Positions 54,882-63,880 of a DNA stretch of 64,000 nt are shown one piece after another. Position 1 is the stretch's first letter. Every line of letters begins with the position of its first letter. The stretch is from the NCBI RefSeq assembly GCF_030689685.1, contig NZ_JAUYEY010000015.1:1-64000 (forward strand), in the 5' to 3' direction. The notes beneath the pieces are model-generated. The model saw only the letters and a list, made by a program, of their open reading frames with translations. It ran no database searches and was not told the origin of the DNA. A program made the position numbers and the translations under genes. Source of the stretch: Polaromonas sp. Its GTDB lineage: Bacteria > Pseudomonadota > Gammaproteobacteria > Burkholderiales > Burkholderiaceae_C.

Positions 54882-56561
54882 TTAGCTAGCAATGGACTCT
54901 ACCAGTGCCTCGGCCAGATTGGCTTGGGTGGATTGGCTGGCGGTCAGGCGCTGGCGCAGGTCGGCGCATAGGCGGCGCAGGGAGGCTACGCGGGTCACGA
55001 TGCGGGTTAATTCGTTCAGTGGCGGCACCGGGATGAGTAACGAACTAAGAATTTCGAGGTTGATGTTTTTCTGAGCAGTAGCAGGAGCGAATGCAAGCAA
55101 GTCAGCTCTCGCGGTTTCCACGAACAGCAAAAAATACTCGACATTGCCCATAGCAGTCGCAGGCACAAATCCTACGACGCTGTCCGGGAAGCAACTGTCG
55201 AATCCGAGGACAGCAGACTCCGCAATATTGGCTGCGATCGTGATGCATAGCGTGCCCTTCGGCCACATTAGACTCTGCGCGAGACCAATGTCGCTGTAGT
55301 ACGAGTGCACCTCCTGAACAATGCCCTTGGCGCGCGAAACCTCTCCCGTTTGAATGAGCGGGTATTTCGGTGGATTGAACAGGGAGGGATCGTTGCGTGG
55401 TCTGTGCTTGGACTTGCCTCGACCAAAGTCACCAAGCTCGGGGAATCGCGCCCAACTCCAACCCCGCGGCAACGCAAACGGCTGCTCATCCTCCGCAATC
55501 GGCGGCAGGGGTTTGTCGCGTTTGATCTTGCCCTCGGCGATCAACTTGTCTTTCTCAAGGCGGATTTTCTTGAGGAGTTCGCTGGCGGGTTGGTCTTGCG
55601 GGTCTTGGGGGACGAGCAGGCCGCGCACTGCGAGTTGGAGGATGGTTTGCTCCAAGGCGTCTACGGCTTCGGGGCGGTCTAGCAGCAGGTCGAAGTGGGT
55701 GGCGATGCGGTGCCAGTTGTCGGTCAGTTGCCCTGGCGTTTCGCTCTCCGTGAGGGCGCCCAGCAAGGTGCTGACGAGCTGGTCGTGCTGCGTGGCTTCG
55801 AGCTGGCCTTTGGCTTCGAGGGCGTCGCACAGGCGCATGAGTTCTTCGACGCGGGTGACGATGCGGGTTTGTTCTTTCGTTGGAGGGAGGGCAACAACGC
55901 CTTCAAAAAAATTTGCATCATTGATGGCTGGGTACGCAACGCCTACAGCCTTGCTCGACACAAAGTCAGTGAATATGGCGCTCCTCAAGTAGTGCAGCAG
56001 ATACTTTGAATGCAGCCCGCCATGAGGATGCATGATCGCAAAGGCAGTGCTTGCGATGGCCTTGGGTTCGTAGTCCTTTTCGACGACCGCAATATTCTTA
56101 AGGTACGGGCGGACGGTTGAATACAAAACGGTGCCGACGGCTACATTCTTTCTAGCTCGTGATGGTGCATCGACGGCCTCGACTATCTCGGCTGCGTCTT
56201 TAACAAAGCCTCCTTCGTTGTCAATCGCGGCAACATCAATGTAGGTAAATCTCTCGGCTGGTGCGCCTTGTCCGAGGTTGTGGGTAACTTCCGGCAAACG
56301 CACCCACTCCCACCCGCGCGGCAACCCAAACGGCTTCTCCTCCGCCGCAATCTCCGCCAACGGCTTGTCGCGCTTGATCTTCCCGTGGGCAATCAGCCGG
56401 TCTTTCTCCGCCCGAATCTTCTTCAGCAGCTCACTCGCGGACTCATCCTTCGGGTCTTGCGGCACCAGCTTGCCTTGTACCGCCAGCGTCAAAATCAGCT
56501 CACGCAGGCGGGCCACGCCGCCGGGGGCGGTGGCCAATAAGTTCAAATTTGATAGCAACAT
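54882..56561 (-). CDS. hsdS: type I restriction-modification specificity subunit HsdS
   Basis: 559 residues with two target-recognition domains. A conserved segment of about 68 residues is present twice: residues 19-86 and 303-370 both contain LLKKIR and IKRDKPL and end in PRGW-W. Each is followed by a different recognition domain (about 95-225 and 380-520). The first codons lie in a hairpin-repeat copy. It lies between mqsA and darT in the restriction operon. Confidence 0.93.
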   Translation of the reverse strand: MLLSNLNLLATAPGGVARLRELILTLAVQGKLVPQDPKDESASELLKKIRAEKDRLIAHGKIKRDKPLAEIAAEEKPFGLPRGWEWVRLPEVTHNLGQGAPAERFTYIDVAAIDNEGGFVKDAAEIVEAVDAPSRARKNVAVGTVLYSTVRPYLKNIAVVEKDYEPKAIASTAFAIMHPHGGLHSKYLLHYLRSAIFTDFVSSKAVGVAYPAINDANFFEGVVALPPTKEQTRIVTRVEELMRLCDALEAKGQLEATQHDQLVSTLLGALTESETPGQLTDNWHRIATHFDLLLDRPEAVDALEQTILQLAVRGLLVPQDPQDQPASELLKKIRLEKDKLIAEGKIKRDKPLPPIAEDEQPFALPRGWSWARFPELGDFGRGKSKHRPRNDPSLFNPPKYPLIQTGEVSRAKGIVQEVHSYYSDIGLAQSLMWPKGTLCITIAANIAESAVLGFDSCFPDSVVGFVPATAMGNVEYFLLFVETARADLLAFAPATAQKNINLEILSSLLIPVPPLNELTRIVTRVASLRRLCADLRQRLTASQSTQANLAEALVESIAS

Positions 56562-56603
56562 GCGCAGGTTCTACGTGGGCCAGAGGCCAATTTGGCATAT
56601 AAA
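56546..56603 (+). repeat. interspersed hairpin repeat, copy 9, at the hsdS start
   Basis: AAATTTGATAGC, ATGCGCAGG, then GAGGCCAATTTGGCAT. The left part encodes the first residues of HsdS on the minus strand, so the repeat has become the gene's start region. Confidence 0.65.
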
Positions 56604-56698
56604 AGTAGCGCAAAAACTCAATTTGCCACGCTGTGTGGCAAATTGAACTTGGCCTGGGGCAGGACCCCTGCCTGGTGTCCGCGCTGGAAGGTCGCTTG

Positions 56699-57097
56699 TT
56701 ACGCCCGCACCTCGGCGAGCAGTTCCGGGTGGCGGTCCAGCACTTTGAGCAGTTTCACCAGCGCCAGCGGGGGCTTGGTTTTACCGGTCTCGTAACGCGA
56801 GAAGGCGTTGACGCCGCCGCCAAAGATTTCGGCAGCTTCGCGCTGGTCCAGGTCTAGCTTTTTTCGGATGTCGGTGATGAAACCTGGGGCGACAAAGGCG
56901 GCGTTGACCTGGCGTTGAAACACACCGATCCATTCGCTGTAGCGGTCGCCGTGCTCTCGGTCGAGAATGACCTCGCTGCACGCGGGGCAATGGTCGCCGG
57001 TGACTGCGGGAATGGTCGTGGTTTCGCCTTTGTAGGTGTAGGGCAGGTCACGGGTGTCGTGGATGAGTTCGGCGGCGCCGCATACGGGGCATTTCAT
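56699..57097 (-). CDS. mqsA: MqsA-family antitoxin
   Basis: 132 residues. The N-terminal zinc-binding domain uses C3, C6, C37 and C40 (MKCPVCG and HCPACSE), and the C-terminal helix-turn-helix is DLDQREAAEIFGGGVNAFSRYE. MqsA normally neutralises MqsR and represses its own promoter. Here only the 3' end of mqsR remains upstream. It is now lodged between hsdM and hsdS. Confidence 0.92.
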   Translation of the reverse strand: MKCPVCGAAELIHDTRDLPYTYKGETTTIPAVTGDHCPACSEVILDREHGDRYSEWIGVFQRQVNAAFVAPGFITDIRKKLDLDQREAAEIFGGGVNAFSRYETGKTKPPLALVKLLKVLDRHPELLAEVRA

Positions 57098-57098
57098 G

Positions 57099-57193
57099 TC
57101 ATAGCTCCTTGAAGGAAACGATCAGCACATCGTCAACAACGGTCAATTTCAAATACACCGCAGCACCTTGCAATGCGGTCTTGATTTTTTCAT
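57099..57193 (-). pseudogene. mqsR: MqsR toxin remnant (C-terminal part only)
   Basis: In frame and without a start codon, AAVYLKLTVVDDVLIVSFKEL ends in TGA at 57099-57101, 1 bp from the mqsA ATG. The last 19 residues closely match the end of MqsR (for example VYLKITVIHDVLIVSFKEK in E. coli). An in-frame TAG lies shortly upstream, so the first two thirds of the toxin are lost and the hsdM 3' end takes their place. Confidence 0.85.
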
Positions 57194-57211
57194 GATTATT
57201 AACCTACTTGG

Positions 57212-58684
57212 TTATTTTTTCAAATCACCCAAGGACTTCGCCAATATTCCCTTCAGCTCATCGCGCAGGACCTGGGCCTCGCCTTGCAGCCGCGCGTAGT
57301 CGGCCAGCAGTTGCTCGGGGTCGTGGCTCACCGCGTCCACCGCGTGGGGATTCTTCTGATCGAGGTTGTAGCCCGCAGCCTTGATCTGGTCGATGCTGAC
57401 TTTCCAAGCACGTTCGTTTTCCACGCGCCCTGCAAAGCCGTCGGCCTCGGTGCCCCACCAGGCTTTCTCGGCGTCGAATTCTTCGATGCGGATGGGCTTG
57501 GTCTTGTTGTAGTTTTTTACGCCCGGCGGGTAGGGATGTTCGTAGTACCAAACGTCTTTGGTCGGCGTGCCCTTGGTGAAGAACAGCAGGTTGGTCTTGA
57601 TGCCGGTGTAGGGCGCAAACACGCCGTTGGGTAGGCGGACTATGGTGTGCAGGTTGCACTCATTCAGCAGTTGCTCTTTGATGCGGGTTTTGACGCCTTC
57701 GCCAAACAGGGTGCCGTCGGGCAAGACCAGCGCGGCGCGGCCGTGGGCTTTGAGGATGTGTTTGATGAGGACCAGAAACAGGTCTGCCGTTTCCTTGGTG
57801 CGCACGTCGCTGGGGTAGCCCTGCTCAATGCCCGGTTCTTCCACGCCGCCAAAGGGCGGGTTGGTGAGCACCACGTCCACCCGCTCGGAAGGGGTGTAGT
57901 CACGCAGCGGGCGGGCCAGGGTGTTGCCGTGCACCACCTGGCTGGGCACCTCGATGCCGTGGAGCATGAGGTTGGTGACGCACAGCATGTGGGGCAATTG
58001 CTTTTTTTCCACACCGCCAATGCAGGCTTGCAGTACTGCCTCTTGCTCGGTGTTGTTGACTTGCTTGCGCATGTGCTCAATGGCGCAGACCAGAAAGCCG
58101 CCAGTGCCGGTGGCCGGGTCTAGCACCTTTTCGCCCAAGCGGGGATTGACCATGTCCACCATGAACTGGGTGACGGCGCGCGGGGTGTAAAACTCGCCCG
58201 CGTTGCCGGCGCTTTGCAGGTCTTTGAGAATTTTCTCGTACAGGTCGTTGAACTGGTGGCGCTCGGCTTGGCGGTTGAAGTCGATGGCGTTGAGCTTGTT
58301 GATGACCTGGCGCAGCAGGTGGCCGCTTTTCATGTAGTTGTAGGCGTCTTCAAACACGCCGCGCACCACAAAGCCGCGCGGGTTGCGCTGGGCATCGCCG
58401 CGCAGGTTCTTCAGCGCGGTGAACAGCTCGTTGTTGACAAAGGCCAGCAAGGTGTCGCCTGTGATGCCTTCCGCGTTGGCCGCCCAGTTGCGCCAGCGCA
58501 GGGCCTCGGGGATGGGGCTGGTGTAGCTGTCGCGGGTGAGCTCCATTTCTTCTTCCAGTGCGTCAAACACTTTGAGGAACAAGAGCCAGGTGAGTTGGGA
58601 GATGCGTTGGGCGTCGCCATCGACGCCGCTGTCTTGGCGCATCACGTCCTGAATGGATTTGATGACGCTGGAAAGGTTGGACAT
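57212..58684 (-). CDS. hsdM: type I restriction-modification DNA methyltransferase HsdM
   Basis: 490 residues. The N-terminal HsdM helical domain starts SSVIKSIQDVMRQDSG; DPATGTGGFL (189-198) is the SAM-binding motif I and NPPF (275-278) the N6-adenine catalytic motif. It methylates adenine in the bipartite target set by HsdS. It is followed by the mqsR remnant and mqsA before hsdS. Confidence 0.95.
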   Translation of the reverse strand: MSNLSSVIKSIQDVMRQDSGVDGDAQRISQLTWLLFLKVFDALEEEMELTRDSYTSPIPEALRWRNWAANAEGITGDTLLAFVNNELFTALKNLRGDAQRNPRGFVVRGVFEDAYNYMKSGHLLRQVINKLNAIDFNRQAERHQFNDLYEKILKDLQSAGNAGEFYTPRAVTQFMVDMVNPRLGEKVLDPATGTGGFLVCAIEHMRKQVNNTEQEAVLQACIGGVEKKQLPHMLCVTNLMLHGIEVPSQVVHGNTLARPLRDYTPSERVDVVLTNPPFGGVEEPGIEQGYPSDVRTKETADLFLVLIKHILKAHGRAALVLPDGTLFGEGVKTRIKEQLLNECNLHTIVRLPNGVFAPYTGIKTNLLFFTKGTPTKDVWYYEHPYPPGVKNYNKTKPIRIEEFDAEKAWWGTEADGFAGRVENERAWKVSIDQIKAAGYNLDQKNPHAVDAVSHDPEQLLADYARLQGEAQVLRDELKGILAKSLGDLKK

Positions 58685-58701
58685 GCAGTTTGCTAGAGTT
58701 T

Positions 58702-58765
58702 TATGAACAGAATGGGGCGCTAGCCCATGTGGAATATGCGCAAGCAGCTATCAATTACGTAGCGC
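58702..58765 (-). repeat. interspersed hairpin repeat, copy 10 (reverse orientation)
   Basis: Reading the minus strand: GCTACGTAATTGATAGC, TGCTTGCGCAT, ATGGGCTAGCGCCCC. It holds the hsdR stop codon and fills the gap to hsdM. Confidence 0.75.
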
Positions 58766-61268
58766 TTGTCGAGTACAACTCGCGTTCCAGGGTTTGCAGA
58801 GCATTCAGGTACTGGGGGCGACCGCCAAAGCTTTTGATGATCTCAAAGGGGCGGCCAATGTCGGTGAAGGGCTGCACGTTGAACACCGTGTCGGCTTCGA
58901 TTGTGGCAATGCCTTCGTCGGCGTATTTGTCCAGCAGCGCGTCGATGACTTTGCGGGCCACGGGGCCGTATTGGGTGAAGACGTTGCGCTTCTTGACGCG
59001 GCTGGCGCGCTCGCGCCGCGTCAGCGGGGGCATGTTGTAGGCGACGTACAGCAGCAAGTCAAAGGGGTCGAGGTTTGTCAGGCCACTGTGGGCCAGTTCT
59101 TCGGCCAACGCTTCGATCAGCACACCCTGGCCCTCCAGCTCTTGCAGCAAAGCGGCCTTGCGGTCGGCGTCGTTCCAGGCTTGCAGAAACTTGTCGAGCG
59201 AGTCGTAATGTTTGGTGAGGTTGATGCGGGTGTAGTCGCGCAGGCTTTCGGTGATCAGCTGACCCTGCGCGTTGAGATATTGCACACGCTCCCGGGCCAC
59301 GGCGACGGTGACCATGGCGCCGACGACGTACTTTTTGGGTTCGTCGCCGCCGGGGGCGAAGGGCCCCAATGGCGGCAGGTCGGCGGGCCTCGTTTCGCCC
59401 GGCGTACCAGGAGGCGCGTCTGGCGGCGCGATAGGTTGGCCGGCCTTGGGCTCGTAAATCTGTACCGGTTCGCCGTCAAAGTCCTTGTCGGCAAACAGTT
59501 CGGTGGCGCGCTTGAAGTCGAGGATGGTGAACCAGGTTTTGCCCAAATCCTCGCGCAAGCGGGTGCCACGGCCAATGATCTGCTTGAACAGCGTCATGGA
59601 CTTGATGTTCTGGTCCAGCACGATGAGCTTGCAGGTTTGCGCGTCCACGCCGGTGCTCATCAGCTTGGAGGTGGTGGCGATGACTGGGTAGGGCTTTTCG
59701 GGGTCGATGAAGTTGTCCAGCTCACGCTTGCCTTCGGGGTTGTCACCAGTGATCTGCACCACGTATTTGGGGTTGCTGGCGCAGATGTCGGCATTGGCGT
59801 TGGACAGCGCCTGGCGCATGCGGGCGGCGTGGTCTATGTCTTCGCAAAACACGATGGTTTTCGCGTAGCGGTCGGTGGCTTTGAGGTATTCAGTAATTTT
59901 GGCCGCCACGGCCTCGTCGCGTTTCTCCAGCACCAGCTTGCGGTTCATGTCGGCGCCGGTGTAGATACGGTCCTCAATCAGGGTGCCGTGTTTGTCCGTC
60001 ATGCCTGCCGTGGGGCGCCAGCCAAAGGCGTCTTTGTCCAAATCGACGCGAATGACTTTGTAGGGCGCCAAGTAGCCGTCTTCAATGCCTTGCTTGAGGC
60101 TGTACGTGTAGAGGGGTGCGCCAAAGTAATCACTGTTGGAAATGTCTTTGGTTTCCTTGGGTGTGGCGGTCAGACCGACCTGGGTGGCACTGGCAAAGTA
60201 GGTGAGGATTTCACGCCACGCCGAGTCTTCGTCGGCGCTGCCGCGGTGGCACTCGTCCACCACGATCAAATCGAAAAAGTCCGGGCTGAACTGCTTGTAG
60301 ATGTTCTGCTCTTCCTCGGTGCCGCTTACGGCCTGGTAGAGCGAGAGGTATATCTCGTAGCTCTTGTCCACCAGTTTGGTGGTTTTGTTGACGGCCAGCT
60401 CGACGTCTTCGACCGTCCCCTTGCCTTGCTCGTCCACCCGCTCAATACCTTTGGCATTGGGGCTGAGTTTGGCCATGGCGCCCTTGAAGGGGCGAAAGTC
60501 ATTGACCATGGTTTGGTCAATCAGGATGTTGCGGTCGGCCAGAAACAGGATGCGCTTTTGGCCGCTGGGTTTGTCAGAGCGCCAAGGCGACTTCCAGAGC
60601 CTGTGAATGATCTGGAACGCGGTGTACGTTTTGCCGGTACCCGTCGCCATGACCAGCAGCACGCGGTTTTGCCCAGTAGCGATGGCCTCTACCGTGCGGT
60701 TGATGGCATTGAGCTGGTAATAGCGAGGGGACTTGGCAGGCGCATAGTCAAACCCTGTCACGCGTTGCACTTCCGGCGTCCAGCCCTTCCAGGCGCAGTA
60801 GCGTGACCACAGCTCCTGGGGCGACGGAAACTGATCCAGCGTCAGGTTTTGCTCCAACACGCCCGAGGCCAGTGTGGCGTCGCGGAACACAAAACCGTCG
60901 CCATTGCTGGCAAAGCTGAAGGGCACGTCGAGAAGCTCTGCGTACTTGATGGCCTGCTGCATGCCCGCCTGTACCGAGAGGCGAGATTTTTTGGCTTCGA
61001 TGACAGCCAGCGGAATGTTCGGCTTGAGAAAAACGACAAAGTCTGCAAACAACACCGTGGACTGGTCGCGCTTGGCGGTTTTCCCGCGCACCACGACGCG
61101 CCCGGCACGCAGAGGATATTGCGCATAGATCTGATCGAGCGTGTGCCATCCGGCGTTGACGATGGCCGGTCGAATGTACTTATCGCTGATGTCGCTTTCG
61201 GAAAGCGATTTTTTGTCCATGCGGCCGGGGGCTCCCCCTGATTTGTTGTCAGAACCCCTATTCGGCAT
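58755..61268 (-). CDS. hsdR: type I restriction endonuclease HsdR, EcoEI-like
   Basis: 837 residues; ATG 61220 (MDKKSLSESDISD), with GGGGGAG upstream, is a good alternative start. The N-terminal nuclease has D76 (FADFVVF) and the E91-K93 pair (IEAK). The SF2 helicase motor has ATGTGKT (208-214) and DECH (338-341), then GRGTRLREDLG. A Pro-rich linker and EcoEI-type C-terminal domain follow. It translocates and cuts unmethylated DNA with HsdM and HsdS. Confidence 0.95.
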   Translation of the reverse strand: MPNRGSDNKSGGAPGRMDKKSLSESDISDKYIRPAIVNAGWHTLDQIYAQYPLRAGRVVVRGKTAKRDQSTVLFADFVVFLKPNIPLAVIEAKKSRLSVQAGMQQAIKYAELLDVPFSFASNGDGFVFRDATLASGVLEQNLTLDQFPSPQELWSRYCAWKGWTPEVQRVTGFDYAPAKSPRYYQLNAINRTVEAIATGQNRVLLVMATGTGKTYTAFQIIHRLWKSPWRSDKPSGQKRILFLADRNILIDQTMVNDFRPFKGAMAKLSPNAKGIERVDEQGKGTVEDVELAVNKTTKLVDKSYEIYLSLYQAVSGTEEEQNIYKQFSPDFFDLIVVDECHRGSADEDSAWREILTYFASATQVGLTATPKETKDISNSDYFGAPLYTYSLKQGIEDGYLAPYKVIRVDLDKDAFGWRPTAGMTDKHGTLIEDRIYTGADMNRKLVLEKRDEAVAAKITEYLKATDRYAKTIVFCEDIDHAARMRQALSNANADICASNPKYVVQITGDNPEGKRELDNFIDPEKPYPVIATTSKLMSTGVDAQTCKLIVLDQNIKSMTLFKQIIGRGTRLREDLGKTWFTILDFKRATELFADKDFDGEPVQIYEPKAGQPIAPPDAPPGTPGETRPADLPPLGPFAPGGDEPKKYVVGAMVTVAVARERVQYLNAQGQLITESLRDYTRINLTKHYDSLDKFLQAWNDADRKAALLQELEGQGVLIEALAEELAHSGLTNLDPFDLLLYVAYNMPPLTRRERASRVKKRNVFTQYGPVARKVIDALLDKYADEGIATIEADTVFNVQPFTDIGRPFEIIKSFGGRPQYLNALQTLERELYSTSAT

Positions 61269-61343
61269 ATCAGGAGTCAGTTGCGGTCGATTCTGCCATC
61301 CGAAACCCCTTTACGCCTCTGGTACTTACGCGGCGCACGTTGA

Positions 61344-62126
61344 TCAGGGCATAAACCTGAAATGGCGAGCATGCGCTGCCAGGAAAGCGGGGTCTGGCAA
61401 GAAGCGCTCGGGCAAACGGATGCGCTTGGAGTCGCAATCTATCAAGCTAGATTGAAGGAACGCATCGATTGGCCCCGTCTTGAGTGCGGGGGAGATACGC
61501 ACCGTGTAGTCAGGCATCACGGTAATCAAGCCTTGGTCGTAGGCTCGGTCGTGTAGGGCCGAAAGGCAAAGGCCGTTTTGGGGGTTCAGACGGTTCTTGG
61601 CGTCTTCGCTCCACGGGACGATATGACTGGCGATAACCAACTTCTCGTGTTGTAGACCACTGATACAACAGGTTGCGTTGTAGCTTGTCAAGACTGATTT
61701 TCTAAAACGAGCCTGATTTACCCGCACTTGCACCACAGCGTTCCGAGTTCGACCTTCGGCAAACTCTTCCGGCTCGTCTTGCAGAAGCTCTTGGTCTGCC
61801 TGCACGCCGTTGCTGAGTGCGAGCGCGGCATACGCTTCGGCGGCTTCGGTAGCTACAGCGTCCCAATCTTGTTGCAGCGTAGCCCATAGCTCTCTGTCCT
61901 GATTGGTCGCACCGCTGAGTCCCGCACGCCCGCTCGCGACGATTTGAGGATCAAGGCTTGCAAAATTACCCAGCTTCATGGCGAGGGAGTCAGGTGTGCG
62001 ACCCTCCCATTGGGCAAGCTGCTGAATTTCGGGAGCGCGCCTGTGCAGTCTTCCGAAGGGCAACAACGTGTAGAGATGAAATGCAGCAAGCGTGTGTTGC
62101 CTAGTCCATGTAACCGGTGTACTCAT
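61344..62126 (-). CDS. HNH endonuclease family protein
   Basis: 260 residues from ATG 62126 with a GGACGGAG ribosome-binding site. The C-terminal half has CCISGLQHEKLVIASHIVPW, then NRLNPQNGLCLSALHDRAYDQGL, the HNH_2 motif; the N-terminal part is helical and charged (EGRTPDSLAMKLGNFASLD). It leads the restriction operon, 75 bp before hsdR. It is probably a restriction accessory nuclease or a separate defence gene. Confidence 0.85.
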   Translation of the reverse strand: MSTPVTWTRQHTLAAFHLYTLLPFGRLHRRAPEIQQLAQWEGRTPDSLAMKLGNFASLDPQIVASGRAGLSGATNQDRELWATLQQDWDAVATEAAEAYAALALSNGVQADQELLQDEPEEFAEGRTRNAVVQVRVNQARFRKSVLTSYNATCCISGLQHEKLVIASHIVPWSEDAKNRLNPQNGLCLSALHDRAYDQGLITVMPDYTVRISPALKTGPIDAFLQSSLIDCDSKRIRLPERFLPDPAFLAAHARHFRFMP

Positions 62127-62192
62127 CTCCGTCCTTTGGTGTTTTGCCAACCACACAGCGAGAGCAGCTTGTTTCCGTAGATTAAGCAACGG

Positions 62193-62246
62193 AATCGGCC
62201 GTCAGCCCTTTCCGCACATGCGCAAGCAGCTACTATTTTGGTAGCA
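62193..62246 (-). repeat. interspersed hairpin repeat, copy 11 (reverse orientation)
   Basis: Reading the minus strand: GCTACCAAAATAGTAGC, TGCTTGCGCATG, AAAGGGCTGACGGCC. It covers the 3' end of the RidA pseudogene, including its stop. Confidence 0.75.
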
Positions 62247-62572
62247 ACTCAACCACCCCCACCGCCTCCACCTCAATCAAAAATCCGTAGTGCAACAGCG
62301 GCACAGGCACCACCGCCCGCGCTGGCGGCGCGGCGCCTGCCCATTGTTGGTAGATGTGGTTAAACGCTGGCCACTGCGCAATGTCTGTCACGTACACCCG
62401 CACCTGCACCAGCTAGGCCACGCTGCTGCCGACCGCCTCCAGCGCGGCTTGCACGTTGGCAAGTACTTGTTTGGCCTGGTCTTCAAAACTGGCCTGAGAT
62501 GAAGACGACGGCGTGGCTGTAGTGGCCGCCGGGTGGGGCCATGGTATCGGGGTTGATGCGCTTGATCGTCAT
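62233..62572 (-). pseudogene. RidA-family (YjgF) reactive-intermediate deaminase, broken
   Basis: The start reads MTIKRINPDTMAPPGGHYSH like RidA proteins, but after AVVFISGQF a stop and internal deletion follow. In another frame, SFEDQAKQVLANVQAALEAV resumes, meets a TAG, and goes on as LVQVRVYVTDIAQWPAFNHI and ends VEAVGVVELLPK. So the gene has a deletion or frameshift and a nonsense codon. Its last codons lie in a hairpin repeat. It would have been co-transcribed with the DSD1-family gene before it. Confidence 0.82.
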
Positions 62573-62597
62573 GACAAATTACAGCCGCTACCAGCCG

Positions 62598-63740
62598 TTA
62601 CCAGCCATAAAAGCGCGGCCAGGTGGCGCCGACCTCTTGGCCGTTGACGGCGTGGTACTCAGGGAACTGGGCGCCGGTGGCGCAGGCGTGGTTGGGCAAC
62701 ACGCGTAGCTGGGTGCCGACGGGGAAGTGCTGGGCGATGTTTTGATCGGCTTCGCCGCTGCGGCTGACGATGCCGTGCTCCTGGTTGGCGCCGGTCAGGG
62801 TGTAGCCTTCGATGCGCTGGCCATTGGCGTCGCAGAGCTGGCCGTAGCCGTAGTCGCGCGTCTGCTTTTGCGTGCCGCGGTCGCGGCTCATGGCCATCCA
62901 GCCGGCGTCCACAATCGCCCAGCCTTTGTCGCTTTGGTGGCCAATCACGGTGGTCAGCACGCTCAGGGCTACGTCCTCTAGCGAACACACGCCCACATTG
63001 GCCATGACCAAATCAAAAAACACATACACGCCGGCGCGCACCTCGGTCACGCCCTGCAGCTGTTGGGCCGACAGCGCTGTGGGTGTGGAGCCGACGCTGA
63101 CGACGGGGCATCGCAGGCCGGCGGCGCGCAGGCGTTCTGCCGCCAGCACACACAGGCTGCGCTCTTGCTCGGCCATAGCCTGCAGGGCCTCGGGCGTGTT
63201 CAGGTCGTAGCTGGAGCCGGCGTGCGTCATGACGCCGCCCAGGGTGGCGGGGCCGCCCTGGTGCAGCAACTGACCTATGGTGATCAGCTCGTCGCCCTGG
63301 GGCTGCACGCCGGATCGGTGGCCGTCGGTGTCGATTTCTATCCACACTTCAAACGGCACGCCGTGCTGGCGCGCGTAAGCCACGATGGCGGCGGCAGAGG
63401 CAGCGCTGTCGGCAATGATTTTCAGCGCGCAACCCTGGGCGATCAGTGCGGCGGCCTGTTTGAGCTTGGGCGGGGACATGCCGACGGCGTACAGGATGTC
63501 TTTGATGCCGGCGGCAAAAAACTGCTCGGCCTCTTTCAGGGTGGATACCGTGATGCCGCGCGCGCCGGCCGTAATCTGCGCCTGGGCGATGGCGACACAT
63601 TTGGTGGTTTTGACATGCGGGCGAAAAGCCACGCCCAGGCTGCCCATGCGTTGCTGCATGCGCGCGATGTTGCGCTGCATGCGGGCGGTGTCCACCAGCG
63701 CGGCGGGGGTGTTGAGGTCTTGGAGGTGCATGGCATCCAT
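62598..63740 (-). CDS. DSD1-family PLP-dependent enzyme (D-threonine aldolase / D-serine dehydratase type)
   Basis: 380 residues. The N-terminal alanine-racemase-like barrel holds the PLP lysine in FRPHVKTTK, and the C-terminal domain ends with LPNHACATG, the His/Cys metal site of this family. Members cleave D-threonine or dehydrate D-serine. The broken RidA gene downstream would have detoxified the enamine or imine such enzymes release. Confidence 0.9.
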   Translation of the reverse strand: MDAMHLQDLNTPAALVDTARMQRNIARMQQRMGSLGVAFRPHVKTTKCVAIAQAQITAGARGITVSTLKEAEQFFAAGIKDILYAVGMSPPKLKQAAALIAQGCALKIIADSAASAAAIVAYARQHGVPFEVWIEIDTDGHRSGVQPQGDELITIGQLLHQGGPATLGGVMTHAGSSYDLNTPEALQAMAEQERSLCVLAAERLRAAGLRCPVVSVGSTPTALSAQQLQGVTEVRAGVYVFFDLVMANVGVCSLEDVALSVLTTVIGHQSDKGWAIVDAGWMAMSRDRGTQKQTRDYGYGQLCDANGQRIEGYTLTGANQEHGIVSRSGEADQNIAQHFPVGTQLRVLPNHACATGAQFPEYHAVNGQEVGATWPRFYGW

Positions 63741-63880
63741 TGTGGTCTGGCTGGGCGGTTGATGCAGCAGATTTTGCCCGCCCTGCGGGCCAGCGTCTGG
63801 ATGTGCATATGGCGCTTGTCAATCCGGGCGCGGCTTGTTAGGCTGCGGTTTTTCAAACTGTGCGCACACCGGAGGTTTTC

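Noticed and set aside
58794-60806. 670-codon open frame opposite hsdR
   Set aside because: It is the antisense shadow of HsdR, whose helicase and nuclease motifs are clear. High GC opens such frames.
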